Shown in pieces: positions 1-7,507 of a stretch of 43,404 nucleotides of DNA (within the stretch, counting starts at the first letter, position 1; each line of letters starts with the position of its first letter). The notes beneath the pieces were generated by a model. The model was not told the origin of the DNA and searched no databases. It saw only the letters and a list, made by a program, of their open reading frames with translations. The position numbers and the translations under genes are program-made. The stretch comes from Bacillota bacterium (lineage in GTDB: Bacteria; Bacillota; Clostridia; Christensenellales; Borkfalkiaceae): contig JAEYEN010000024.1 in assembly GCA_023403375.1 (NCBI GenBank), forward strand, positions 1 through 43,404. The letters run 5' to 3'.

Positions 1-16
1 ACCTTCGACTTAAAAA

Positions 17-715
17 CTAAACGGCAAACACGTGTTGTCCGATAGTTACGGTTGTTCTTCTCGAAAATATCCACGAACTCGTTGCCGTGGACGGATTATA
101 ATAGTAAATCGCGCCGTAGGTGGGGTCCCAGCCGTTCATTGCGTCCTGCGCGGCTTTTTTAGCCGTTGCGTCCGGCGATAAGTTTATCTGCCCGTCGGCA
201 ACCGCCGTAAAGGCATAGGACTGATATATAACGCCTGCCATAGTGTTGGGGAAAGACGAACTTTTAATTCTGTTCATAACCACGGCGCCGACCGCCACTT
301 GTCCCACGTAACTTTCTCCCCTTGCTTCGCCGTAGATTAGTCTTGCAAGTAAGTTTACGTCCGAATTAGAATAAGACGACGAACTGCCGCTGCTCCCCGA
401 CGTGCTCATCCCGAGTGCTTTCAGGGTTTTGTTTCCGACGATACCGTCCGCCGTCAAGCCGTTTTTCTTCTGAAAGGCTATAACCGCTTTTTTGGTCCGG
501 CTTCCGAAAACGCCGTCTACCTTTCCGTTGTAATAACCCCAGTTTTTAAGTTTTTGCTGCAACGTTTTTACGGTTGCGCCCGAGTTGCCCTGTTTTAACG
601 TCGCCGCGCAAACCACTGCGGGTAATTGCGCTTTCGGTAAAAGAAGGGTGGTTGCGAACGTCGAAACGCCAAGCATTAAAACCGCCGCCAAAATTATAGT
701 TATTCTCTTTTTCAT
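17..715 (-). CDS. sleB: SleB-type spore cortex-lytic enzyme
   Basis: This 232-residue exported hydrolase probably cleaves spore cortex peptidoglycan during germination. Residues 1-38 form a signal peptide with a Lys/Arg-rich start and a long hydrophobic core. Residues about 39-103 are a PG_binding_1 domain (GATVKTLQQKL, DGVFGSRTKKAV). A Ser/Gly linker follows, and residues about 121-232 are a Hydrolase_2 (SleB/CwlJ) domain with the catalytic-type motif YGEARGE at 128-134. Domain order and length fit SleB. Its ATG overlaps the spoIIR stop (ATGA), and a strong AAGGAG lies just upstream, so the two are translationally coupled. In Bacillus sleB is forespore-expressed; sharing a transcript with spoIIR would fit that. 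SleB and other Hydrolase_2 wall hydrolases are hard to tell apart by sequence, so the symbol is likely rather than certain. Confidence 0.85.
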   Translation of the reverse strand: MKKRITIILAAVLMLGVSTFATTLLLPKAQLPAVVCAATLKQGNSGATVKTLQQKLKNWGYYNGKVDGVFGSRTKKAVIAFQKKNGLTADGIVGNKTLKALGMSTSGSSGSSSSYSNSDVNLLARLIYGEARGESYVGQVAVGAVVMNRIKSSSFPNTMAGVIYQSYAFTAVADGQINLSPDATAKKAAQDAMNGWDPTYGAIYYYNPSTATSSWIFSRRTTVTIGQHVFAV

Positions 716-1257
716 TTACTCTCCTTGTTTTTCAAAAAATCGTTTATGATTTCGTAAATTTTGCTTTTTACGACGTATCCGCTATTACCGCCCGTAAAAC
801 AAAGCGGTGGATATACCACGCACCACCAGTTGTTGCCTTCGCCGCTTCCTAATTCTAAAATGAGCGCTTTATAAAACCCGTTTTCAAGCGTTAAATCGCC
901 GTAAGTTCTCGTGGGGAACTCTTCTACTCTTACGCTCGCTCTGGCTTTATAATCGAAGCCGTTTTCATAGAGCACGCCGTCCGCTACTTTCTCTATTTTG
1001 GAAAGATTGTCGCTTAGCATATTTTCCGCTTTTTCTTTCGTGTCGCACTCCGCGATATAGGGCGTTAAAAATTTCACAACCGCGTCCCTTACCAGATATT
1101 TAACGTTCTGGTCGGTTTCGCTGTTGGAATCGGCGCGGATATGTATTCTTAAATATTCGGTATTCGGTTGCGACTCGCCGTTTATCATCGTATACGCCGC
1201 AAATATAGTCAAAATTATTATGGCGAATGTTATTAAACTTATGCAGATTTTTTTCAT
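712..1257 (-). CDS. spoIIR: Stage II sporulation protein R
   Basis: SpoIIR is the forespore-secreted signal that activates the protease SpoIIGA in the mother cell, which in turn processes pro-sigma-E. The 181-residue product has an N-terminal hydrophobic export segment (residues 4-25). It then shows the family signature LRIHIRADSNSETDQNVKYL, followed by VRDAV, and a C-terminal half with NGFYKALILELGSGEGNNWW and VVYPPLCF. Length matches the family. It is the first gene of a two-gene unit with sleB, overlapping it by 4 bases. A sigma-F-type promoter-like sequence (GTATA, 15 bases, GGCAATAAA) lies 32 bases upstream of the ATG, as expected for this sigma-F-dependent gene. An AACGGAGAG-like Shine-Dalgarno region lies just before the start. 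Confidence 0.93.
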   Translation of the reverse strand: MKKICISLITFAIIILTIFAAYTMINGESQPNTEYLRIHIRADSNSETDQNVKYLVRDAVVKFLTPYIAECDTKEKAENMLSDNLSKIEKVADGVLYENGFDYKARASVRVEEFPTRTYGDLTLENGFYKALILELGSGEGNNWWCVVYPPLCFTGGNSGYVVKSKIYEIINDFLKNKESK

Positions 1258-1288
1258 TGTTTGCTCTCCGTAATTTTTTTACCTTTCT

Positions 1289-1317
1289 TTTATTGCCGCC
1301 TATCCCGATTTTTATAC
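1289..1317 (-). promoter_or_regulatory. Sigma-F-like promoter of spoIIR-sleB
   Basis: Read on the minus strand, GTATA (1313-1317) is followed after 15 bases by GGCAATAAA (289-297 of this kilobase). This resembles the sigma-F pattern GYATA-N15-GGNNANANT with one mismatch in the -10 box. Its position directly upstream of spoIIR, a sigma-F gene in Bacillus, supports it. The exact -10 register is uncertain, because a second GGCGG reading is possible. Confidence 0.55.
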
Positions 1318-1452
1318 TTTAATTAAAAAATTTTTATACGTTAACAAAAAGCAAATTTTCCCCAACCAAAAAACGCGCCCTGTAAATACTTGCTGTAAAC
1401 GCGCAACGCAAACACCCACCCCCCTTGGATGCGACCTGCGAATACGCTCCGC

Positions 1453-1490
1453 AAAAAACAAAAAAGCACAGGATAACTCCTTGCGCTTTT
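1453..1490 (-). terminator. Probable terminator of cls
   Basis: On the minus strand an imperfect hairpin (AAAAGCGCAAGG / CCTGTGCTTTT, with one mismatch and one bulge) is followed by TTTTTTGTTTTTTG. It lies about 70 bases after the cls stop and before the spoIIR promoter, so it would separate the two units. Confidence 0.5.
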
Positions 1491-1558
1491 ATATTCTTTT
1501 ATATTTTATATTGTTTTATGTTTCTATGCCCTTATCTTTTATATTATGTTTAATCTTT

Positions 1559-3085
1559 TTAGAGCATAGGCTGAAACAGATTCATAAAAGAAGTGATTAT
1601 TCTTGTTATAAATCCGCGTTTTATCTTTTTCGGGTCTATCAGTTCAGACTCCGAAACGACTTCTTCAAAATCTTTGGCAATATCTTTTATGCAGTCGGCG
1701 TTATAAAGGTTTACACCGCACTCGAAGTGATGAACCAAACTTCTGTAATCCAGATTGACCGTTCCGACAAACGCCGCCTTATCGTCTACCAGCAACTGTT
1801 TGGAATGAATGAACCCGGGGGTGTATTCGTAAATTTTAACGCCCGCTTCCGTCAAAAACTTATAGTTGGAACGGGTAACCGAAAAGATGAGTTTTTTATC
1901 GGGTATGTGCGGAGTGATTATTCTGACGTCCACTCCCCGAAGCGCAGCGTTTCGTATCGCTAAAATCAAACTGTAATCGGGGATAAGATAAGGCGTGGTG
2001 ATATAAAGTTTTTGTTTTGCCACCCCTATTAAATTAAGAAAATTGTTTTCGGCAATAGCTTCTTCGTAAAGCGGTTTCGGTCCGTCGAAAAAGGGCTGAA
2101 CGTAGCCCGCATCTGTGAATTTGGACGATTTAACGCCGAGAAAATTTATATATTCGGATTTTCTGCCCGAAGAAACGTCGAACAAAAACAAAAAGTTCAT
2201 CGTAAACACTTTAACCGCCGAACCCTTTATTTTTATCGCAGAATCTTTCCATTTCCCGAAACGTTGCTTTTCGTTTATATATTCGTCGCTTAAATTCGCG
2301 CCGCCCGTAAACGCGGTAACGCCGTCTATAACCACAACTTTCCTGTGGTCGCGGTTATTGTATTTTCCCGAAGCGGTGGGGCCGAGCGGATTAAACATAA
2401 CGCAGTTAAACCCTTGCTTTTTAAGTTTTCGCTTAAAATCGGGCGGGTTGCCGAAAGAGCCCAAATCGTCGTACATTATTCTGACCTCTACCCCTTCGCG
2501 CAGTTTTTTAAGAAGAATTTCCTTTATTTCTCCCCACATTTTGCCGTTGTGGATTATAAAAAATTGTATAAAAACAAATTTCTTCGCTTTTTTGAGTTCT
2601 TCTTTCAGGTCTGCAAAAAACGCTTCGCCCGACGGCAGAAATTCGGCGCGGTTGCCGTACGCCCCCGTTACGCCCGACGTATTAAAAAGGTATTTGCTTA
2701 TACCCATATAATCCGAATAGTCCGCCCCGTCCTTTTCTTCTGCCATACTGTCGGACGGAAGAAGTTTTACGGTGTCTTTATAAAATTTGTCAAGCGTAGC
2801 CGCGTCTTTCTTTTTAAGTTTCGGACCCGAATACAATAAATAAAAAACGGTGCCAACGACGGGAAGGACGAAAAGCACCACTGCCCACGCAAGTTTATAC
2901 TCCGTGGGTTCTTTTTTATTGACAAGCGAGAAAAAGGCAATAATACCGACAATCAAACTCACCGCCTGAAAGAGCGCGTACCATTCCTTAAACAGCCAGA
3001 TTACCGCGACAATTAACCCTAATTGCGCCAAAAATGCAAGAATGGTTAAAAACGCTCTGCTGAATAACAGTTTAAAAAACTTCAT
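1559..3085 (-). CDS. cls: Cardiolipin synthase (two-HKD phospholipase D family)
   Basis: The 508-residue membrane enzyme should join two phosphatidylglycerol molecules into cardiolipin plus glycerol. The N-terminal 90 residues hold two to three transmembrane segments (about 12-31, 36-53 and 66-85). Two PLD catalytic motifs follow: HRKVVVIDG, inside NRDHRKVVVIDG with GGANLSDEY after it, and HSKQLLVDD near the C-terminus with GTVNLDYRS after it. Length and the twin HxKxxxxD motifs match bacterial Cls. It has its own sigma-A-type promoter inside the end of aroQ and a probable terminator downstream, so it is a separate unit from the aro operon. A motif shared with the spoIIR promoter region lies 22-47 bases before the start, which may add sporulation expression. 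Which cls paralogue this is cannot be told. Confidence 0.92.
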   Translation of the reverse strand: MKFFKLLFSRAFLTILAFLAQLGLIVAVIWLFKEWYALFQAVSLIVGIIAFFSLVNKKEPTEYKLAWAVVLFVLPVVGTVFYLLYSGPKLKKKDAATLDKFYKDTVKLLPSDSMAEEKDGADYSDYMGISKYLFNTSGVTGAYGNRAEFLPSGEAFFADLKEELKKAKKFVFIQFFIIHNGKMWGEIKEILLKKLREGVEVRIMYDDLGSFGNPPDFKRKLKKQGFNCVMFNPLGPTASGKYNNRDHRKVVVIDGVTAFTGGANLSDEYINEKQRFGKWKDSAIKIKGSAVKVFTMNFLFLFDVSSGRKSEYINFLGVKSSKFTDAGYVQPFFDGPKPLYEEAIAENNFLNLIGVAKQKLYITTPYLIPDYSLILAIRNAALRGVDVRIITPHIPDKKLIFSVTRSNYKFLTEAGVKIYEYTPGFIHSKQLLVDDKAAFVGTVNLDYRSLVHHFECGVNLYNADCIKDIAKDFEEVVSESELIDPKKIKRGFITRIITSFMNLFQPML

Positions 3086-3250
3086 GCTCTCTTCCCGTAA
3101 GGCAAAATTATCGCCGCCTTATCCCGACTATAAATCTTTATACCCGGTAAATCTTAATACTTGGTTTTTTTCGTTTATAAACAAAAATCCGTTTTTTGCT
3201 TCTGCCTTACAAATTCCGACCGAATTATCCGTTTATAAACGCTTAAAATT

Positions 3251-3279
3251 ATTATACCCCTTTTAATTGTTTTTTTCAA
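3251..3279 (-). promoter_or_regulatory. Sigma-A promoter for cls
   Basis: On the minus strand TTGAAA (3274-3279), a 17-base spacer and TATAAT (3251-3256) straddle the end of aroQ. Transcription would start near 3244, giving a leader of about 160 bases before cls. Confidence 0.6.
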
Positions 3280-3703
3280 GTTTTTCTTTTATCTCTTTTA
3301 TGGCTTCTTTGTATCCTGCAAAACCCTTACCGCAAACGGTGGTAAACGCGTATAAACTTACGTAACTTTTCTTTCTGAATTCTTCTCTGTTGTTAACGTC
3401 CGTCAGGTGCACTTCCGCCGTCGGAATACCCACCGCTTTCAAAGCGTCTAATATCGCCACGCTCGTATGCGTGTACGCCGCGGGGTTTATCACTATGCCG
3501 TCGTATTTTTTATACGCTTTCTGTATATATTCGCAAATTTTACCTTCATAATTAGAAAACACGCATTTAACCGTAACGCCAAGTTCTTTTGCGGAAGTTT
3601 TAATGTATTTTACCAGCGACTTATAGTCTTGTTTTCCGTAAAGCGCAGGCTCTCTTATCCCCAGCATATTAAGGTTCACGCCGTTAATAACTAAAATCTT
3701 CAT
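3263..3703 (-). CDS. aroQ: Type II 3-dehydroquinate dehydratase
   Basis: This enzyme converts 3-dehydroquinate to 3-dehydroshikimate, step 3 of the shikimate pathway. The 146-residue length is typical of the type II dodecameric family. Visible family motifs are NGVNLNMLGIREPALYG (the Arg and Tyr of the active-site lid), NYEGKICEYIQ, INPAAYTHTSVAILDAL (the catalytic-type His), EVHLTDVNNREEFRKKS and GKGFAGYKEA. It is the last gene of the aro operon. It overlaps the end of the aroE-aroK fusion by 20 bases in another frame, so its ATG at 3703 lies within the preceding gene. No type I AroD is present in the window, so this is the only visible dehydratase. Confidence 0.95.
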   Translation of the reverse strand: MKILVINGVNLNMLGIREPALYGKQDYKSLVKYIKTSAKELGVTVKCVFSNYEGKICEYIQKAYKKYDGIVINPAAYTHTSVAILDALKAVGIPTAEVHLTDVNNREEFRKKSYVSLYAFTTVCGKGFAGYKEAIKEIKEKLEKNN

Positions 3704-5069
3704 AAATTTTTACCGCCTTTATAACGCACTCGTCTATCGTAGCGTCGTTTTTAATTTTGTAATCGCAAGTTTTTTCGTATAAATCTTTTCTTTCGCCGAA
3801 AAGTTTTTCTATGCTTTTTTGTCTGGAAACGGGTCTGTTTTTATCGGTAAGAAGCGCCAAATCTCTTTCGATATAGATAACTATGCCGTTTTGGGAAAGC
3901 CGCTTAACGTTTTGCGGACGGACTACCGCGCCGCCGCCCGTCGATATAACGCAGTTCTGTAATGCGGCGACCTTTTTTATAATCTCTTCTTCTATATCGC
4001 GAAACGCCTGTTCGCCGTCTTTTAAGATTATTTCCGCAGCGCTTTTTCCCGTGCTCTTTTTTATCTCTTCGTCAGTGTCGATAAAGGTTTTATTGAGTTT
4101 TTCGGCAAGAATTCTGCCCACCGAAGTTTTCCCGCAGGACGGCATACCCGTAAGCGTTATATTAAGTTTACCGCGGCGAAGTTCCCTGTAAATTCTCTCT
4201 ATAACAAGAACTTCTTCTTCCGAAAGAATTTCTTTTTCCGAAAACGCGGCGCCGTTATCCGACGACGGGCGCCCGTCCGCCGACAAAGCAGTGTCGTTAC
4301 CCAACGGAACGTGTTTATTGCCTGACGAAACGCGTTTGTTGCCTGACGGAACGCGCGCGCCGTCCGATGAAAAACGCTCGCTTTCCCAGATTTTTTCCGC
4401 GGCGACAGCCTGCGCAATCAGCATAGGCAGTCCGCCCGAACATTTTATACCCGCTTTTTCCGAATTCAATATAAGTTGGGTTTTAAGCGGATTGTATCCG
4501 CAGTCGAACACGAATTCTAACCGCTTAAACTTAAAAACGTCTAAAACCGCGCCGTCCAAATCGGGGCTTGTGCCTACGGGCGTGGCGTTTATTATAACTT
4601 CCGTATCGGGCAAAAGGTCGTAACAGTTAGTATAATTTATCTCGCCCGTGCGACTTACGTAATTTACGCTGAGCGCGTTTTTCTTTTTGCAAAGATACTC
4701 GGCGGTTTTTCTCGTTCCGCCGCTACCCGCAATCAGAACGCGCTTGCCCTTCAAGTCCGCTCCCGCACGGGTTACGGCATATTCCATACCCAAAACGTCG
4801 GTATTGAACCCATAATATAACCCACCCGATTTTTTCACGGTGTTAACGCCGCCTATGGCTTCCGCTTCGGGCGACAGATAGTCCATATATTTTAAAACTT
4901 CTTCCTTATACGGAATGGTAACGTTAAATCCGTCGTAAATATTATCGCGCAAAAAACCGTCTAACTTGTCCTGCGGAATCTCTTTAAGCCCGTAATCGAA
5001 CCCGTTTTTTTTATGAATGTCCCCCGAAAAACTGTAAGACAATTTTTTTCCTATCAAGCAATATTTCAT
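3684..5069 (-). CDS. aroE-aroK: Shikimate dehydrogenase - shikimate kinase fusion
   Basis: One 461-residue chain carries two consecutive pathway enzymes. Residues 1-230 are shikimate dehydrogenase: SYSFSG at 11-16, NVTIPYK with Lys55, AIGGVNTV, NTD at 89-91, the NADP-loop GSGGTR at 115-120, INATPVGTS, and a C-terminal GGLPMLIAQA. Residues about 302-461 are shikimate kinase: Walker A GMPSCGKTS at 308-316, DTD at 331-333, FRDIE, STGGGAVV at 376-383 and the lid NRP. Between them, residues about 232-278 are low complexity with loose repeats (PSGNKRV, SSGNKHV, PLGND). They interrupt what looks like the AroE C-terminal helix (LSEEEVLVIERIYREL). The fused chain would reduce dehydroshikimate and phosphorylate the product. 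It is in the aro operon, 102 bases after pheA. Confidence 0.93.
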   Translation of the reverse strand: MKYCLIGKKLSYSFSGDIHKKNGFDYGLKEIPQDKLDGFLRDNIYDGFNVTIPYKEEVLKYMDYLSPEAEAIGGVNTVKKSGGLYYGFNTDVLGMEYAVTRAGADLKGKRVLIAGSGGTRKTAEYLCKKKNALSVNYVSRTGEINYTNCYDLLPDTEVIINATPVGTSPDLDGAVLDVFKFKRLEFVFDCGYNPLKTQLILNSEKAGIKCSGGLPMLIAQAVAAEKIWESERFSSDGARVPSGNKRVSSGNKHVPLGNDTALSADGRPSSDNGAAFSEKEILSEEEVLVIERIYRELRRGKLNITLTGMPSCGKTSVGRILAEKLNKTFIDTDEEIKKSTGKSAAEIILKDGEQAFRDIEEEIIKKVAALQNCVISTGGGAVVRPQNVKRLSQNGIVIYIERDLALLTDKNRPVSRQKSIEKLFGERKDLYEKTCDYKIKNDATIDECVIKAVKIYEDFSY

Positions 5070-5171
5070 ACAAAATTTTTCCGAAAAATGTTTTGGTCTG
5101 TTTCTTTGTAACGTTTCGGTCTGTCTTTTTTAATTCTGTCGTCGTTTCCGAAACGGCAAGCCGCGTAAAAA

Positions 5172-6314
5172 TTAAACCGTTTCTTTATACGCGCCAAGGA
5201 ATACGAACTTATCGGAGCCGTTTTCCAAATCCGCGATTAAACTCTGAACGTCTTTATTTTTAATGTCGCCTTCGAAATCGAAATAGAACATAAATTCAAA
5301 ATCCGTTCCTTCTATCGGGCGCGATTCGATTTTGGTCATATTAAGCCCTAAGCAAGAAAATCTCATAAGCAGTCTGTTAAGACTTCCCGCAGTATGCGGA
5401 AGAGCGGTCATCAGGCTTATTTTATCGCATCCGTCTATAAGCGCGGGGTCTTTCGATATACAGATAAATCTCGTATAGTTATCCGCAACGTTCTGAATGT
5501 TTCTGTCTATAATTTTAAGTCCGTAACGTTTAGCCGAACGCGGAGAACAGATAACCGCGGCGGTAGTATCGCCGCTTGCCGATAAATTTTTAGCCGCCGC
5601 GGCGGTGTTTGCACATTCTTCTTTTTCTAATTTATGGCTTAAAATGTATTCGGAACACTGCCCCAATGCCTGTGGATGAGAATAGACTTTCTTTATCGCC
5701 CTTTCTTCTGCCAGCGGAAGAGCCGCCAGACAATGCTCTATTTTGAGTTTTGCCGCGCGGACGATATAGAAACGGTGCTTTTTCATCAGGTCGTACACTT
5801 CCGAAACCGAACCGAACGTGCTGTTTTCTATCGGCAACACGCCGTAGTCGCAAAGTCCGCGTTCAACCGCAGAGAAAACGCCGTCAAACGACTTGAAAAA
5901 AGTTACGTCCGAAATGGGGAAGAACTTTTCCGCCGCCGATTCGCTGTACGCGCCTTCCACACCCTGACAGGCAACCGCCGCTCTCACGGGCATTTCTTTA
6001 ACGCCTTCTTCTATGAGTTTTTTCAGCACTTCCACCGTGGGCGAAGATTTTTTTATTATAGCCGACTGGTACGCCTTAGACGCCGCAAAAAGCGTGGCGT
6101 AAAGTTCTTTAACGTACATTTTAAGTTTATCGGGAACGTTTTCGGTAATTCTGTATAAAATCTCCGCTTCTCTCTTCCCGTCGGTAATCTGTGCGTCTGT
6201 TTTGGCTTTTTCTTCCGCCACGAAACCGCAAACCTTAAACCTTTCCAAAAGTTCTTTTATAAGTCTGTCGTCTATTTCGTCTATCTCTTTTCTTAACTGT
6301 TCTAAATCCGCCAC
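5172..6314 (-). CDS. pheA: Chorismate mutase / prephenate dehydratase (P-protein)
   Basis: This bifunctional enzyme makes phenylpyruvate from chorismate. Residues 1-88 are an AroQ-type chorismate mutase (LRKEIDEIDDRLIKELLERF, and K-R-E-A near 47). Residues about 111-285 are prephenate dehydratase, with CQGVEGAYSE, GVLPIENSTFGSV, and the catalytic TRF at 281-283 in NYTRFICIS. Residues about 298-372 are an ACT regulatory domain with the phenylalanine-binding motif ESRP at 330-333; the usual GAL motif appears as HTAGSL. The domain set and 380-residue length match the P-protein, so Phe feedback inhibition is expected. It lies in the aro operon between aroC and aroE-aroK. The order suggests balanced output of chorismate and Phe. 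Confidence 0.95.
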   Translation of the reverse strand: MADLEQLRKEIDEIDDRLIKELLERFKVCGFVAEEKAKTDAQITDGKREAEILYRITENVPDKLKMYVKELYATLFAASKAYQSAIIKKSSPTVEVLKKLIEEGVKEMPVRAAVACQGVEGAYSESAAEKFFPISDVTFFKSFDGVFSAVERGLCDYGVLPIENSTFGSVSEVYDLMKKHRFYIVRAAKLKIEHCLAALPLAEERAIKKVYSHPQALGQCSEYILSHKLEKEECANTAAAAKNLSASGDTTAAVICSPRSAKRYGLKIIDRNIQNVADNYTRFICISKDPALIDGCDKISLMTALPHTAGSLNRLLMRFSCLGLNMTKIESRPIEGTDFEFMFYFDFEGDIKNKDVQSLIADLENGSDKFVFLGAYKETV

Positions 6315-6421
6315 AATTTTTACCGTCCTTTATTTTTTTAATGTTTTTATTATTTTTTGCAATACTGTTTTTAATATCTTTGTTTTGCCAAAGATTATCT
6401 GCCTTTTCGCTTAATATTAAT

Positions 6422-7507
6422 TTAGTTTTGTTTTTTATTTTCCTTTTCAAAAGCGATAATTTCGTCAGTCAGCGCGATTGCCGCCGCGCTTTCTATAACG
6501 GGCACCGCTCTCGGCAGAATACACGCGTCGTGTCTGCCGGCGATTTTTATTTCCGCGTTTGTTTTGTTTACCAAATCCACCGTGCGTTGCAGCTTCGATA
6601 TAGACGGCGTGGGTTTTACTGCAACGCCTATCGTTACGTCTTCTCCGCAAGCAATTCCGCCGTAAATTCCGCCTGCGTTTTCGGAATAAAACTTTATTTT
6701 TCCGTCCTGATAAAACATTTCGTCGTTTACTTCGCTTGCCCTTTTATCGCAAAAAGAAAAGCCAAGTCCGAACTCCACGCCTTTTACCGCAGGCACCGCG
6801 TAAATCGCAGACGATAACATTCCTTCCAGCCCGCCAAACAGGTTATCGCCCATTCCCGCAGGTAGCCCCGATATAACGCACTCTATTCTGCCGCCCACGG
6901 AATCGCCGTCCGCTTTCGCATTTTTTATTTCTTCCGTCATTTCGGCTTTTTTGTCTAACGACGGGTATTCGCCCGTTCTTTTATTTTCAATTTCGTTTAC
7001 CGTTAATTTTCGGTCTTTATACGATAATCCGTTTACGTTGCCCGTTTTTGCGATAAACGCCGCAATACGTATTCCGCGCGCTTCGAGATACTGTTTGCAA
7101 ATACCGCCCACCACGCAAAACGGTGCGGTAAGCCTTCCGGAAAACCTGCCGCCGCCCGTAAAAGACAGCGTTCCGTCTTTAAGATAAGCGCAAATATCTG
7201 CATGATTAGGTCTTGGCTTTCCGTAAAGATTGTCGTAATCTCCGCTTTTAACGTTGCGGTTTAATATATAAAATGAAAACTCGCCGTCGATAGCCCCGTC
7301 GCTTATACCTTCAAAAACAGGTTCGTCCGCTTCTGTCCGCGCGGTCGAAAATACTCCGCCGCCCGCTTTCCGCCGCGATAAAAAGCCGTTAAGTTGGTCA
7401 AAATCGGGCGAGAATTTCGGAAAGCCTTTAACTACCGCGCCGATTTTTTCGGAATGGGATTCCCCGAATATTTCCACGCTTAAATTTTTTCCGTTAAACA
7501 CCGACAT
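6422..7507 (-). CDS. aroC: Chorismate synthase
   Basis: It converts EPSP to chorismate using reduced flavin. The 361-residue protein opens with the family signature GESHSEKIGAVVKGFP and shows RPNHAD, SFTGGGRFSGRLTA, DSVGGRIECVISGLPAGMGD and the C-terminal signature RHDACILPRAVPVIESAAAI. All are hallmarks of AroC, and the length is normal. It overlaps the end of aroA by 14 bases and is followed 107 bases later by pheA. No separate NADPH-flavin oxidoreductase gene is adjacent, so reduced FMN must come from elsewhere. Confidence 0.97.
   Translation of the reverse strand: MSVFNGKNLSVEIFGESHSEKIGAVVKGFPKFSPDFDQLNGFLSRRKAGGGVFSTARTEADEPVFEGISDGAIDGEFSFYILNRNVKSGDYDNLYGKPRPNHADICAYLKDGTLSFTGGGRFSGRLTAPFCVVGGICKQYLEARGIRIAAFIAKTGNVNGLSYKDRKLTVNEIENKRTGEYPSLDKKAEMTEEIKNAKADGDSVGGRIECVISGLPAGMGDNLFGGLEGMLSSAIYAVPAVKGVEFGLGFSFCDKRASEVNDEMFYQDGKIKFYSENAGGIYGGIACGEDVTIGVAVKPTPSISKLQRTVDLVNKTNAEIKIAGRHDACILPRAVPVIESAAAIALTDEIIAFEKENKKQN

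Noticed and set aside
3226..3250. CGTTTATAAACG palindrome after aroQ as a terminator
   Set aside because: It has no T run on the minus strand and lies at the start of the cls transcript, so it is more likely part of the cls leader.
6341..6817. Plus-strand frames opposite the aro genes and other long genes
   Set aside because: They lie in shadow of genes with clear family motifs on the other strand and show no start signals or family resemblance.
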